Shown: in pieces, positions 1 to 7,452 of the stretch | How the letters are laid out: the number at the start of each line of letters is the position of its first letter | Numbering within the stretch: position 1 is the stretch's first letter | From: CAYLRY01 sp964386535 | Lineage (GTDB): Bacteria > Chloroflexota > Dehalococcoidia > Dehalococcoidales > UBA3254 | DNA length: 51,513 nt | Assembly (NCBI GenBank): GCA_964386535.1 | Contig: CAYLRY010000019.1 | Location: 1 to 51,513, forward strand | Reading direction: 5' to 3' | The notes under the pieces: generated by a model | Databases searched by the model: none | Seen by the model: only the letters and a program-made list of their open reading frames with translations | What the model was told of the DNA's origin: nothing | Made by a program: the position numbers and the translations under genes

Positions 1-130
1 GTTTTGTTCTTCCTGGTTAATGTGGTAGGCTAACTGTAAAAGTCAGGTTATAGCATTCTACAGGGTAATCTGACGATCAAAAAACCATTTTCTGATCCGG
101 CCTCATGAAGAAAATTGTTATTACGCATTT

Positions 131-184
131 TAATCAGAAAGGTAGAGAAACTTCATGTAAAAGCTATTTGATGGTGGATTTTAC
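131..184 (-). repeat. Dispersed repeat, diverged inverted copy (copy C)
   Basis: Reading the minus strand, the core at about 160-182 matches the beginning of the repeat at 1198-1311 with one mismatch over some 23 bases, and weaker similarity continues to about 131. It lies inverted relative to that copy, with the RsbRD-like gene and tRNA-Leu between them. The rest of 1-339 shows no gene or RNA that I can recognise. Confidence 0.5.
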
Positions 185-339
185 GATTGTATTTTGAATG
201 TTATATATTACGCAGCCACCATCCGGCACTCGTTCGTTTTTTTTGGATTCCGGATTATATTCAAAAAACATCTGCCGGTCTGAGAGAGAAGGACTGCGGG
301 TACTTTCGCTGATCATCTTAATGGCTGCTAAATAACGGT

Positions 340-816
340 TTACCTGATTAAAGCTTTGTTAGTGGCTGTGCTCATCTGGCGGTATTTTTGAATTGTCAGA
401 TATGTGGCATAATCAAAAATAAGGATGATCCGGTTATTGCTTTCCACTGCCTGGTACATATCCATGAGAGAAGGATTCCAGAGAGCATGCAGGTCAGCCT
501 GGAGCCAGATATGTCTTCTCAGAAGGATGTAGGAATATATGACCTCTTCCAGAGGAATGTTTCTGGCAAAAAAGATTTCCACAAGACCCTGTACGTCCAT
601 GAAATGGGCTGTTGCCTCGAAACAGTTTTCGGCAAAATACATTTTTTGAAGATTTTTACAAAAAGATACTGCCTGACGTAGACAGGCTTCTTTTGCTAGA
701 TTGCGAAATGATTTAGTTCTTTCATGAGTACTGACTACTTTATACCATTGGTCTGCGATAATCTCAGCATTGCGTTCGGTAAAGTCAATTAAGCGGTCTA
801 CCATTGCTCTCTGCAT
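340..816 (-). CDS. Putative RsbRD N-terminal-domain-like protein
   Basis: A 158-residue, mostly helical soluble protein with no membrane segment. The pattern, an Ile-Ala-Asp-Gln-Trp start of a helix near residue 20, a central stretch around residue 75-105 ending in Leu-Leu-Arg-Arg-His-Ile-Trp, and a C-terminal helical tail, resembles the stand-alone N-terminal sensor domain of RsbR/RsbRD stressosome proteins. No STAS or kinase domain follows, so it would be a single-domain version. The start is supported by AGGAGG six bases upstream of the ATG. It stands alone, divergent from the tRNA-Leu. The family call rests on pattern recognition and could be another four-helix sensor domain. Confidence 0.5.
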   Translation of the reverse strand: MQRAMVDRLIDFTERNAEIIADQWYKVVSTHERTKSFRNLAKEACLRQAVSFCKNLQKMYFAENCFEATAHFMDVQGLVEIFFARNIPLEEVIYSYILLRRHIWLQADLHALWNPSLMDMYQAVESNNRIILIFDYATYLTIQKYRQMSTATNKALIR

Positions 817-945
817 TTTCCACCTCCTTTAACGGCAAATGGGAGCCGGAAATATCTCCATACTGAGAATCATAAGAAACATATTATACTGAGATATTAA
901 TCGTATTGAATCAACATATACGACTAACTATTATTATACTACGGA

Positions 946-974
946 TTCACTCTCAAAAACATATATGGTAGAAT
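946..974 (+). promoter_or_regulatory. Putative sigma70-type promoter for tRNA-Leu
   Basis: TTCACT at 946-951 and TAGAAT at 969-974 are separated by 17 bases. Transcription would begin about 15-20 bases before the tRNA. Confidence 0.5.
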
Positions 975-998
975 AAAATGTAATCCATACAGACTATG

Positions 999-1083
999 GG
1001 GGAAGTGCTGGAATTGGCAGACAGCCTGGACTTAGGATCCAGTGGCGCAAGCCGTGGGGGTTCAAATCCCCCCTTCCCCACCA
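999..1083 (+). tRNA. tRNA-Leu (anticodon UAG)
   Basis: The acceptor strands GGGGAAG (999-1005) and CTTCCCC (1073-1079) pair perfectly, followed by discriminator A and an encoded CCA (1081-1083). The anticodon arm CTGGA-CTTAGGA-TCCAG carries TAG, reading CUA leucine codons. A long variable arm and a GTTCAAATC T-loop fit the class II leucine tRNA shape. Confidence 0.97.
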
Positions 1084-1197
1084 GAGGCTCAAATTACGAG
1101 GCAACGGCAAATTCCCTGAAAAGACATTTTTCTAACTCAGTTTTTATCACGATCTGCGATTCTAAATAGCCAGTCATCTTAATTTTCATTAGCGACT

Positions 1198-1311
1198 AAA
1201 ATCCGCCATCAAATAGCTTCAAATAGGCACAAGATTTCTGCACCAATTTGATAAAAATATCCACGCTCATTTTGCTTTGTTTGAATGTGAATCAAGGCAT
1301 CATTACCCTTG
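1198..1311 (+). repeat. Dispersed ~110-bp repeat (copy A)
   Basis: About three quarters of the bases match 47832-47937 over the full length, with conserved blocks such as the CGCCATCAA near the left end, TTTGCACCAAT-like centre, and GTGAATCAAGG near the right end. An inverted, more diverged copy lies at 131-184. No reading frame is shared, so this looks like a noncoding element. Confidence 0.65.
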
Positions 1312-1337
1312 TTTTCAGCTAATTAATGCCTTATACT
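1309..1337 (+). promoter_or_regulatory. Putative promoter upstream of the MATE pair
   Basis: TTGTTT (1309-1314) and TATACT (1332-1337) with a 17-base spacer. If used, the transcript would carry a leader of roughly 285 bases before the first MATE gene. Confidence 0.4.
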
Positions 1338-1627
1338 ATAAAAGTATCGTACATGATCAGTAATAAACCAGGTAAATGGGAGCCCCTGAGCCGGGTTATG
1401 ATGTAACTCAATCCTCATATCAGGCTGGATTATGCCAGACCAGCAGCTTTTCCACTTTCGAGACACTCCTCTCTAAAAGTAATTATCAGAGCGTTTCACG
1501 GTGTGTCCCAGGTGTAAATCTATGCTTAGCAGCATATTTCAGACAGCATAGCACGGTAATCGGTTTTACCGGTATGTGGCGCATGAAATTATTTCGGTTA
1601 AAAATAAGCAGGTGAATGTGAGTTTAT
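1338..1627 (+). other. Long untranslated leader with two hairpins ahead of MATE gene
   Basis: No convincing gene lies here; a 79-codon frame inside it lacks a ribosome site and any recognisable protein features. Two neighbouring inverted repeats are visible: CTATGCT (1520-1526) with AGCATAG (1545-1551), and CGGTAA (1554-1559) with TTACCG (1566-1571). I do not recognise a known riboswitch. A structured regulatory leader is possible but unproven. Confidence 0.3.
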
Positions 1628-3016
1628 ATGAATTCGGAAGAAGCTGATGGCACCCCTGAAAAAACGGCTCCTGTAAGGCGAGATTGGACCAAAGGCAGTC
1701 TTACTGGCAACCTCTGGTCTCTGGCCTGGCCCATGTTAATAAATAATACTTTCAATGCTCTAGGACCGACCATAGATTTTATCTGGGTGGGTAAACTGGG
1801 GTCTTCAGCCATCGCCGGCGTAGGGGTTTCCGGTCTGGCTGTAATGGTAGTCAATGCCCTGTTATCCGGCCTTTTCATCGGTACTTCAGCTATGATTGCC
1901 CGTTATGTTGGGGCTAAAAATGAAATTGCAGCTAACCGGGTGGCTCAACAGGCTTTCGTAATAGGTTTGATCTTTTCTTTGTTTATGGCCCTTATCGGCA
2001 TTATATTCTCCAAGTCTATCCTAATTATTCTGGGAGTGGATGAAGGTGTAGTCTCAGAAGGCGCAGCCTATCTACGCATACAACTAGTAGGAATCATCAC
2101 TATGACTGCAGTGACCGTAGCTCAAAGTATCATGCAGGCTTCGGGTGATTCACGGACTCCATTGAAAATAAGCATAGGTTACAGGCTGGTTCAGGTGGTT
2201 TTATGTCCAGCTTTGATTTTTGGCTGGTGGCTTTTTCCACGTCTGGAGGTCAGTGGGGCAGCCCTGAGTAATGTAATTACCCAGGGTTTGGGCGGAACGG
2301 TGGCCATATGGATTTTAATGAGCGGACGGACGCGGTTATTATTGACTTTCAAAGGCTTTAGTTTTGATCCAGGAATTATCTGGAGAGCTGTAAAAATCGG
2401 CATTCCTGCCTCTGTAACTTTTATGGAACGGGCTTTTGCCGAACTGATCTTAATACGTTTTATTTCTCCATTTGGCACAGTGGCTGTGGCGGCTCAATCT
2501 CTGGCACAGCGAATAGACCAGTTCATACAAAATTTATCAGGCGGTATAGGAAATGCGGCCGGTGTTCTGGCAGGACAAAATCTGGGAGCGGGTAAACCAG
2601 AACGTTCGGAAAGGACCGGTTGGCTGGCGGTAGGCCTGGCTACCGGTGTTTCACTAGCTTGTTCCGTTATTGTCTGGTTCTGGATAGAGCCCATTTTGCG
2701 CATCTTTACCGGTGATGCTTCGCTGGTTGATCTATCGGCTACATTTTTGAAGATACAAATTGTCAGCTATATGGTTTGGGGTCTGGTGGTGGTTATGAAC
2801 CTGGTCCTGAACGGAGTCGGCGATACGTTGATACCCATGGTGACTAATCTCCTGACCATGTTCGGCGTTCAACTGGGTCTGGCCTATTATCTACCCAGAG
2901 TGACGGATTTAGGGGTAAATGCCATTCGTTGGGCGGTTGTGGCCGGAATTATGGGTAGGGCTATCATTTACCCTACTTATTTTGCTTTGGGAAAATGGAA
3001 ACGCAAAAAAGTATAA
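1628..3016 (+). CDS. MATE family efflux transporter (first of tandem pair)
   Basis: A 462-residue integral membrane protein with about twelve hydrophobic segments in two similar halves, the normal length for multidrug and toxic compound extrusion (MATE) carriers, which expel drugs or metabolites using a sodium or proton gradient. A cytoplasmic N-terminal leader ends in Arg-Arg-Asp-Trp, then a Leu-Ala-Trp-Pro motif in the first helix and the Ala-Ser-Gly-Asp motif near residue 175 typical of the family. The 3' end overlaps the next gene by 22 bases. The product is about 60% identical by eye to its neighbour, indicating tandem duplication. The substrate cannot be deduced. Confidence 0.93.
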   Translation: MNSEEADGTPEKTAPVRRDWTKGSLTGNLWSLAWPMLINNTFNALGPTIDFIWVGKLGSSAIAGVGVSGLAVMVVNALLSGLFIGTSAMIARYVGAKNEIAANRVAQQAFVIGLIFSLFMALIGIIFSKSILIILGVDEGVVSEGAAYLRIQLVGIITMTAVTVAQSIMQASGDSRTPLKISIGYRLVQVVLCPALIFGWWLFPRLEVSGAALSNVITQGLGGTVAIWILMSGRTRLLLTFKGFSFDPGIIWRAVKIGIPASVTFMERAFAELILIRFISPFGTVAVAAQSLAQRIDQFIQNLSGGIGNAAGVLAGQNLGAGKPERSERTGWLAVGLATGVSLACSVIVWFWIEPILRIFTGDASLVDLSATFLKIQIVSYMVWGLVVVMNLVLNGVGDTLIPMVTNLLTMFGVQLGLAYYLPRVTDLGVNAIRWAVVAGIMGRAIIYPTYFALGKWKRKKV

Positions 3017-4383
3017 ATCCACCATCTAATATGCCGGTATTTAGGCGGGACTGGACCCAGGGTAGCCTTCTGGGTAATCTGTGGTCCCTGGCCTGGCCAA
3101 TGCTGATTACCACCACGATTAATACCATCGGGCCAACAGTAGATATGATATGGGTGGGTAAGCTGGGGGCTAACTCGATAGCAGGGGTAGGGGTCTCCGG
3201 AGTGGTGGTTATGGTGGTGAATTCGCTTATTTTCGGTATTTTCACTGGGACCACAGCCATCGTTGCCCGTTTTATCGGAGCCAGGAATGAAAAAATGGCC
3301 AATCGCGCAGCCCAGCAAGCTTTTGTAGTGGCCCTGGCCTTCTCAATAATGATTGCCCTGATCGGCATTTTTTTGGCGGCACCTATTATGAGGAAGCTGG
3401 GTGTGGCTGAAGATGTGGTGTCTGAAGGGACACTTTATTTAAGGATTCAATTGGTCGGAATTATTACCATGAGCGGGTTACAGGTTGCCCAGAGCATCAT
3501 GCAAGCTTCAGGAGACTCTCGGAACCCGTTAAAGATCAGCATCGGTTACCGTTTTCTTCAGGTGGCATTGTGTCCGGCTTTACTCTTCGGATGGGGATTT
3601 ATTCCTGCCCTGGGAGTTACAGGAGCCGCACTGAGTAACGTAATAACACAGGGTCTGGGAGCTATTGTGGCTATCTGGATATTATTCAGTGGTCGAACAC
3701 GGGTAAAGGTATCCTTTAAAAATTTCCATTTCGATCCCGGCTTGATCTGGAGAACTGTAAAAATCGGGATTCCGTCTTCCACTACGTTTGTTTTGATTAG
3801 CGTGACTGAGCTGATAATGGTGAGTTTTCTTACCCCGTTTGGTACTGCTGCAGTAGCAGCCGAGTCCGTGGCGCTCAGAATTGATCAGATTGTTCAGAGT
3901 CTATCCAGCGGATTCGGCAGCGCAGCGGGTGTGCTGGGCGGGCAGAACCTGGGTGCTGGTAAACCTGAACGTGCTGCCCGAACTGGGTGGCTGGCGGTTG
4001 GTCTGGCTTCCATAGTGTCTGTCACCTGTTGCATAGTTATCTGGCTTAAGATAGAACCGGTACTACATCTGTTTAGTAACGATCCGGCGGTGATCAGCAC
4101 CACTGCGGATTTCCTTAAAATTCAAACAGTGAGCTATATGGTCTGGGGATTGGTGGTAGCTTTAAGCCTTATATTAAATGGAATGGGTGATACCATGATA
4201 CCCATGCTGACTAATATCATTACCATGCTATGTATACAGGTTACTCTGGCTTATATATTACCTCAATCTACATCGCTGGGAATGTATGGAGTCCGCTGGG
4301 CTGTTGTAGCCGGACTGGTCACCAGGGCTATTATTTATCCAGCTTACTTTGCTTCAGGACGCTGGAAGCATAAGAAAGTCTGA
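2995..4383 (+). CDS. MATE family efflux transporter (second of tandem pair)
   Basis: This 462-residue MATE carrier has exactly the same length as its upstream paralogue and aligns with it from the Arg-Arg-Asp-Trp leader to the lysine-rich C-terminus. The chosen ATG lies inside the end of the first gene and gives matching N-terminal lengths; a weak GGGAAA precedes it, so translational coupling is likely. An alternative ATG at 3031 would lose part of the aligned leader. The pair may work as separate exporters with different substrates or as a dimer; MATE proteins normally act as monomers, so divergence in substrate is the simpler inference. Confidence 0.93.
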   Translation: METQKSINPPSNMPVFRRDWTQGSLLGNLWSLAWPMLITTTINTIGPTVDMIWVGKLGANSIAGVGVSGVVVMVVNSLIFGIFTGTTAIVARFIGARNEKMANRAAQQAFVVALAFSIMIALIGIFLAAPIMRKLGVAEDVVSEGTLYLRIQLVGIITMSGLQVAQSIMQASGDSRNPLKISIGYRFLQVALCPALLFGWGFIPALGVTGAALSNVITQGLGAIVAIWILFSGRTRVKVSFKNFHFDPGLIWRTVKIGIPSSTTFVLISVTELIMVSFLTPFGTAAVAAESVALRIDQIVQSLSSGFGSAAGVLGGQNLGAGKPERAARTGWLAVGLASIVSVTCCIVIWLKIEPVLHLFSNDPAVISTTADFLKIQTVSYMVWGLVVALSLILNGMGDTMIPMLTNIITMLCIQVTLAYILPQSTSLGMYGVRWAVVAGLVTRAIIYPAYFASGRWKHKKV

Positions 4384-4504
4384 TGCTTTTATTCAGGTAA
4401 AATATACTGTTTTTTTAAAACCAGTATTTACTGGGAGAAGGATCTATAAAGAATGGGTCACCATGAATACATATTTTTATCATTAAAGATTTGTGAATTA
4501 TGTA

Positions 4505-4535
4505 TTGACATGATAGTTAATACAGCCTAAACTAT
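4505..4535 (+). promoter_or_regulatory. Putative promoter of marR-ABC unit with overlapping operator
   Basis: TTGACA (4505-4510) and TAAACT (4528-4533) are 17 bases apart. An inverted repeat ATAGTT (4513-4518) / AACTAT (4530-4535) sits across the spacer and -10 box, the position expected for autorepression by the MarR protein encoded just downstream. Confidence 0.5.
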
Positions 4536-4583
4536 TTATATCAGGCTAAAAGTTAAGGGTAATATAATCGAGTTACGGGTAAG

Positions 4584-5066
4584 ATGATTTCGGAAGATAA
4601 AAAAGAATTGATCAAAAGAATTGTGGAGCTTCAGGCCAGCCTCGGGCGGTATCTTCATGATGATGAAGAACCCGACCGTTGGCTCTCGTTGAATTTAACC
4701 ATTGCGCAGTTAAAAAGCTTATTTTTTATTAATTTTGAAGGAACCACCAGTTCAAAAAATCTGGCCGCTGCCCTGAGAGTGACTCCACCTAATGTGACAG
4801 GAATTATTGACCGTATGGTTGAGCAAGGATTGGTAAGCCGAGAGTATAACCAGCAAAACCGGCGTATGCAGTTATTAAAGTTGACCTCAAAAGGGGAAGA
4901 TCTGATTAACGAGCTTAAAGTCCGGCAGACCGCACATATATCCAGATTATTGGAAAAACTGGATGTCCGGGAACTTAAAATCTTAATCCAGGGCATGACG
5001 TCACTGATCCGGGCAGCCGAAAAGTATCAGGAAAACCAGCGGACCCCTGATATCCTGCAGGATTAG
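4584..5066 (+). CDS. MarR family transcriptional regulator
   Basis: A 160-residue protein with the MarR winged-helix arrangement: an N-terminal dimerisation helix, a helix-turn-helix around residues 55-85 (Ser-Lys-Asn-Leu-Ala ... Pro-Pro-Asn-Val-Thr-Gly-Ile-Ile-Asp-Arg), and a wing with Asn-Arg-Arg near residue 95, then C-terminal helices. MarR proteins usually repress an adjacent exporter and are released by a ligand. It is followed after 160 bases by a two-gene ABC exporter, which is the probable target. Candidate operators lie over its promoter and at 5149-5160. The ligand is unknown. Confidence 0.9.
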   Translation: MISEDKKELIKRIVELQASLGRYLHDDEEPDRWLSLNLTIAQLKSLFFINFEGTTSSKNLAAALRVTPPNVTGIIDRMVEQGLVSREYNQQNRRMQLLKLTSKGEDLINELKVRQTAHISRLLEKLDVRELKILIQGMTSLIRAAEKYQENQRTPDILQD

Positions 5067-5148
5067 TTTTAAAATACGTGATCAGATCGCTAATTAAGAA
5101 ACGAAGAAGCCATCTTTCATCTTCAGGAATAGATGCACTAAATAGCCT

Positions 5149-5160
5149 GTTATTAATAAC
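5149..5160. promoter_or_regulatory. 12-bp perfect palindrome between marR and ABC genes
   Basis: GTTATTAATAAC reads the same on both strands and lies in the 160-base gap between marR and the first ABC gene. It may be a second MarR binding site. Its sequence only partly resembles the repeat over the marR promoter. Confidence 0.3.
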
Positions 5161-5226
5161 CTCAGACTCTTTGATGATTGCTGTGAATTCAAAAAAATTA
5201 AAAACCATAAGGGTTAGAGTATTTCT

Positions 5227-7452
5227 ATGCGTAAATTGATTAAACAGCTCAGGCCTTTTGCCTGGTTAATACTTGCAATATTCGTCCTTTTGTTTGCCCA
5301 GGCTATGAGTGACCTGGCTTTACCAGGTTACATGTCTAATATTGTCAATATAGGTATACAGCAAAACGGTATTGAAACGGTAGTCCCGGAGACCATCAGA
5401 ACCAGCGAAATGGATAAGATTACCCTGCTGATGAGTGATGAAGAAAAAGCAGTGGTAAAAAGCAATTATTACTTAATCCAGAAACAATCCCTTTCGCCTG
5501 AGGAATTGAGTTCAGAGATCGAAAAATACCCGTTGCTGGAGTCGGTTTCACTGTACAAGTTGAAGGCCGGTGGTGACCAGGAAAAATTTGATTTGAATGT
5601 CCTTTTCAGCAGGTATATACCGCTAGTGGCCGCCCTTGAACAGGGAGGACAGGATGGATTGGGTGTAGCTCTTTTTTCTATACCGCCAGGTACTGATGCC
5701 TTTGTTTTCATGGCCGGTTTGTCGGCCACTCAACTGGAAGATTTTAAAAAAGGCATACAGAAGCAGTTTGCCTCTATTTCAGATAGTATGCTGAAACAAT
5801 ATGCGGTGGCTTATATCACGGCAGAGTATAAAACCATCGGTGTCAACCTTGGCAGCATACAGACCTCCTATATGGTGAGAATTGGACTTATGATGTTGCT
5901 CCTTACGCTGGCCAGTGTAGCCTGTTCCATAATGGTGGGGTATATATCAGCCCGTATTGCTGCTGGATTGGGATTAAATTTACGGCGGCAAATATTCCAA
6001 AAAGTTGAGAGTTTTTCTAATACCGAATTTGATAAGTTTTCTACGGCTTCTTTGATCACACGGACCACTAATGATATTACACAAATACAGATGCTGATGG
6101 TGATGTTGTTCCGCTTTGTTTTTTATGCACCTATCATTGGCATCGGGGGTGTAATCAAGGTGCTGGGAGCTGACCGGTCCATGCTGTGGATCATTGCCGC
6201 GGCAGTAGGAGTTCTTTTAACAATCATGATAGTGCTATTTATTGTAGCTTTACCGAAATTCCGCTCAATGCAGATTCTGGTAGATAAGCTAAACCTGGTT
6301 ACCCGTGAAATTTTAACTGGTCTGATGGTGATACGGGCTTTTAACACCCAGAAACACGAAGAAAAGAAATTTGAAAAAGCCAATATGGACTTAACCCGGG
6401 TTGGACTATTTGTTAACCGTGTAATGGTGTTCATGATGCCCATGATGATGCTAATCATGAATGGAACCATGCTTCTTATCGTCTGGGTTGGGGCGCATCA
6501 GGTGGACCTGGGAAATATGCAAGTGGGAGATATGATGGCTTTCATGCAATATGCCATGCAGATTATTATGGCCTTCCTGATGATTTCCATGATGTTTATC
6601 ATGTTGCCCCGGGCAAGCATCTCCGCTGAACGGGTAAGTGAAGTACTGGAAACAGAGCCGGTCATAAAAGATCCGGCAACACCGGAAGTATTCCCTCAGG
6701 GAAAGGCAGGGCTGGTGGAATTTCAGGATGTTTCATTCCGATATCCAGGCGCAGAAGAAGATGTGTTAAAACACATTACATTCATAGCCAAGCCCGGCCA
6801 AACCACAGCCTTTATCGGCAGTACAGGCAGTGGAAAATCAACACTGGTTAATTTGATTTTGCGTTTTTATGACGTTACTGGGGGTTCGGTCAGAGTTAAC
6901 GGTCTGGATGTACGTCAGGTTTCCCAGAAAAGTCTGCGGGATAAAATAGGATATGTTCCGCAGCAATCTGTATTATTCTCCGGCACTATAGATACCAATA
7001 TCCGGTATGGAAATGAGGAAGCCAGACCTGAAGAAGTAATGCACTATGCTGAAACTGCTCAGGTATTAGATCTTATTTCAACCAGCGAAAAGGGTGTTGC
7101 TACAATGGTAGCGCAGGGTGGCACGAACTTTTCAGGAGGGCAGAAACAGCGCCTGTCTATTGCACGTGCTCTGGCTAAAAAAGCGGAAATCTATATCTTT
7201 GATGATAGTTTCTCTGCTCTTGATTTTAAAACCGATGCTGCTTTGAGAAAGGCATTAAAACAGGATACTGAAAACGCAACTGTACTGATTGTAACTCAGA
7301 GAGTAGGAACCATAATGAATGCCGACCAGATAGTGGTACTGGATAATGGATTGATCGCCGGGGCTGGTACGCATAAAGAATTGATGCAAAGTTGTGGCGT
7401 TTACCGGGAAATTGCTCTTTCCCAGTTATCTCAGGAGGAACTAGGATTATGA
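5227..7452 (+). CDS. ABC exporter, subunit with degenerate ATP site
   Basis: A 741-residue half-transporter: six membrane helices and one nucleotide-binding domain (NBD). A long soluble segment of about 165 residues, roughly 40-205, is inserted between helix 1 and helix 2, an extracellular extension seen in some YfiB-like proteins. The NBD has Walker A Gly-Ser-Thr-Gly-Ser-Gly-Lys-Ser-Thr, Q-loop Pro-Gln-Gln-Ser and a canonical Ser-Gly-Gly-Gln-Lys signature. Walker B reads Ile-Phe-Asp-Asp, with Asp replacing the catalytic Glu, and the H-loop His is Gln (Thr-Gln-Arg-Val). This is the degenerate-site half of a heterodimeric exporter such as BmrCD or TM287/288. Its TGA overlaps the partner's ATG. 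Confidence 0.93.
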   Translation: MRKLIKQLRPFAWLILAIFVLLFAQAMSDLALPGYMSNIVNIGIQQNGIETVVPETIRTSEMDKITLLMSDEEKAVVKSNYYLIQKQSLSPEELSSEIEKYPLLESVSLYKLKAGGDQEKFDLNVLFSRYIPLVAALEQGGQDGLGVALFSIPPGTDAFVFMAGLSATQLEDFKKGIQKQFASISDSMLKQYAVAYITAEYKTIGVNLGSIQTSYMVRIGLMMLLLTLASVACSIMVGYISARIAAGLGLNLRRQIFQKVESFSNTEFDKFSTASLITRTTNDITQIQMLMVMLFRFVFYAPIIGIGGVIKVLGADRSMLWIIAAAVGVLLTIMIVLFIVALPKFRSMQILVDKLNLVTREILTGLMVIRAFNTQKHEEKKFEKANMDLTRVGLFVNRVMVFMMPMMMLIMNGTMLLIVWVGAHQVDLGNMQVGDMMAFMQYAMQIIMAFLMISMMFIMLPRASISAERVSEVLETEPVIKDPATPEVFPQGKAGLVEFQDVSFRYPGAEEDVLKHITFIAKPGQTTAFIGSTGSGKSTLVNLILRFYDVTGGSVRVNGLDVRQVSQKSLRDKIGYVPQQSVLFSGTIDTNIRYGNEEARPEEVMHYAETAQVLDLISTSEKGVATMVAQGGTNFSGGQKQRLSIARALAKKAEIYIFDDSFSALDFKTDAALRKALKQDTENATVLIVTQRVGTIMNADQIVVLDNGLIAGAGTHKELMQSCGVYREIALSQLSQEELGL

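Noticed and set aside
388..681. Plus-strand frame of 97 codons
   Set aside because: It lies antisense to the RsbRD-like gene, has no ribosome site and no recognisable motif.
1376..1615. Plus-strand frame of 79 codons before the MATE pair
   Set aside because: No ribosome site and no protein-like composition; the stretch contains hairpins and looks like leader RNA.
7392..7448. Extended start of the second ABC subunit
   Set aside because: It would overlap the first subunit extensively; the ATG at 7449 has AGGAGG and a four-base overlap.
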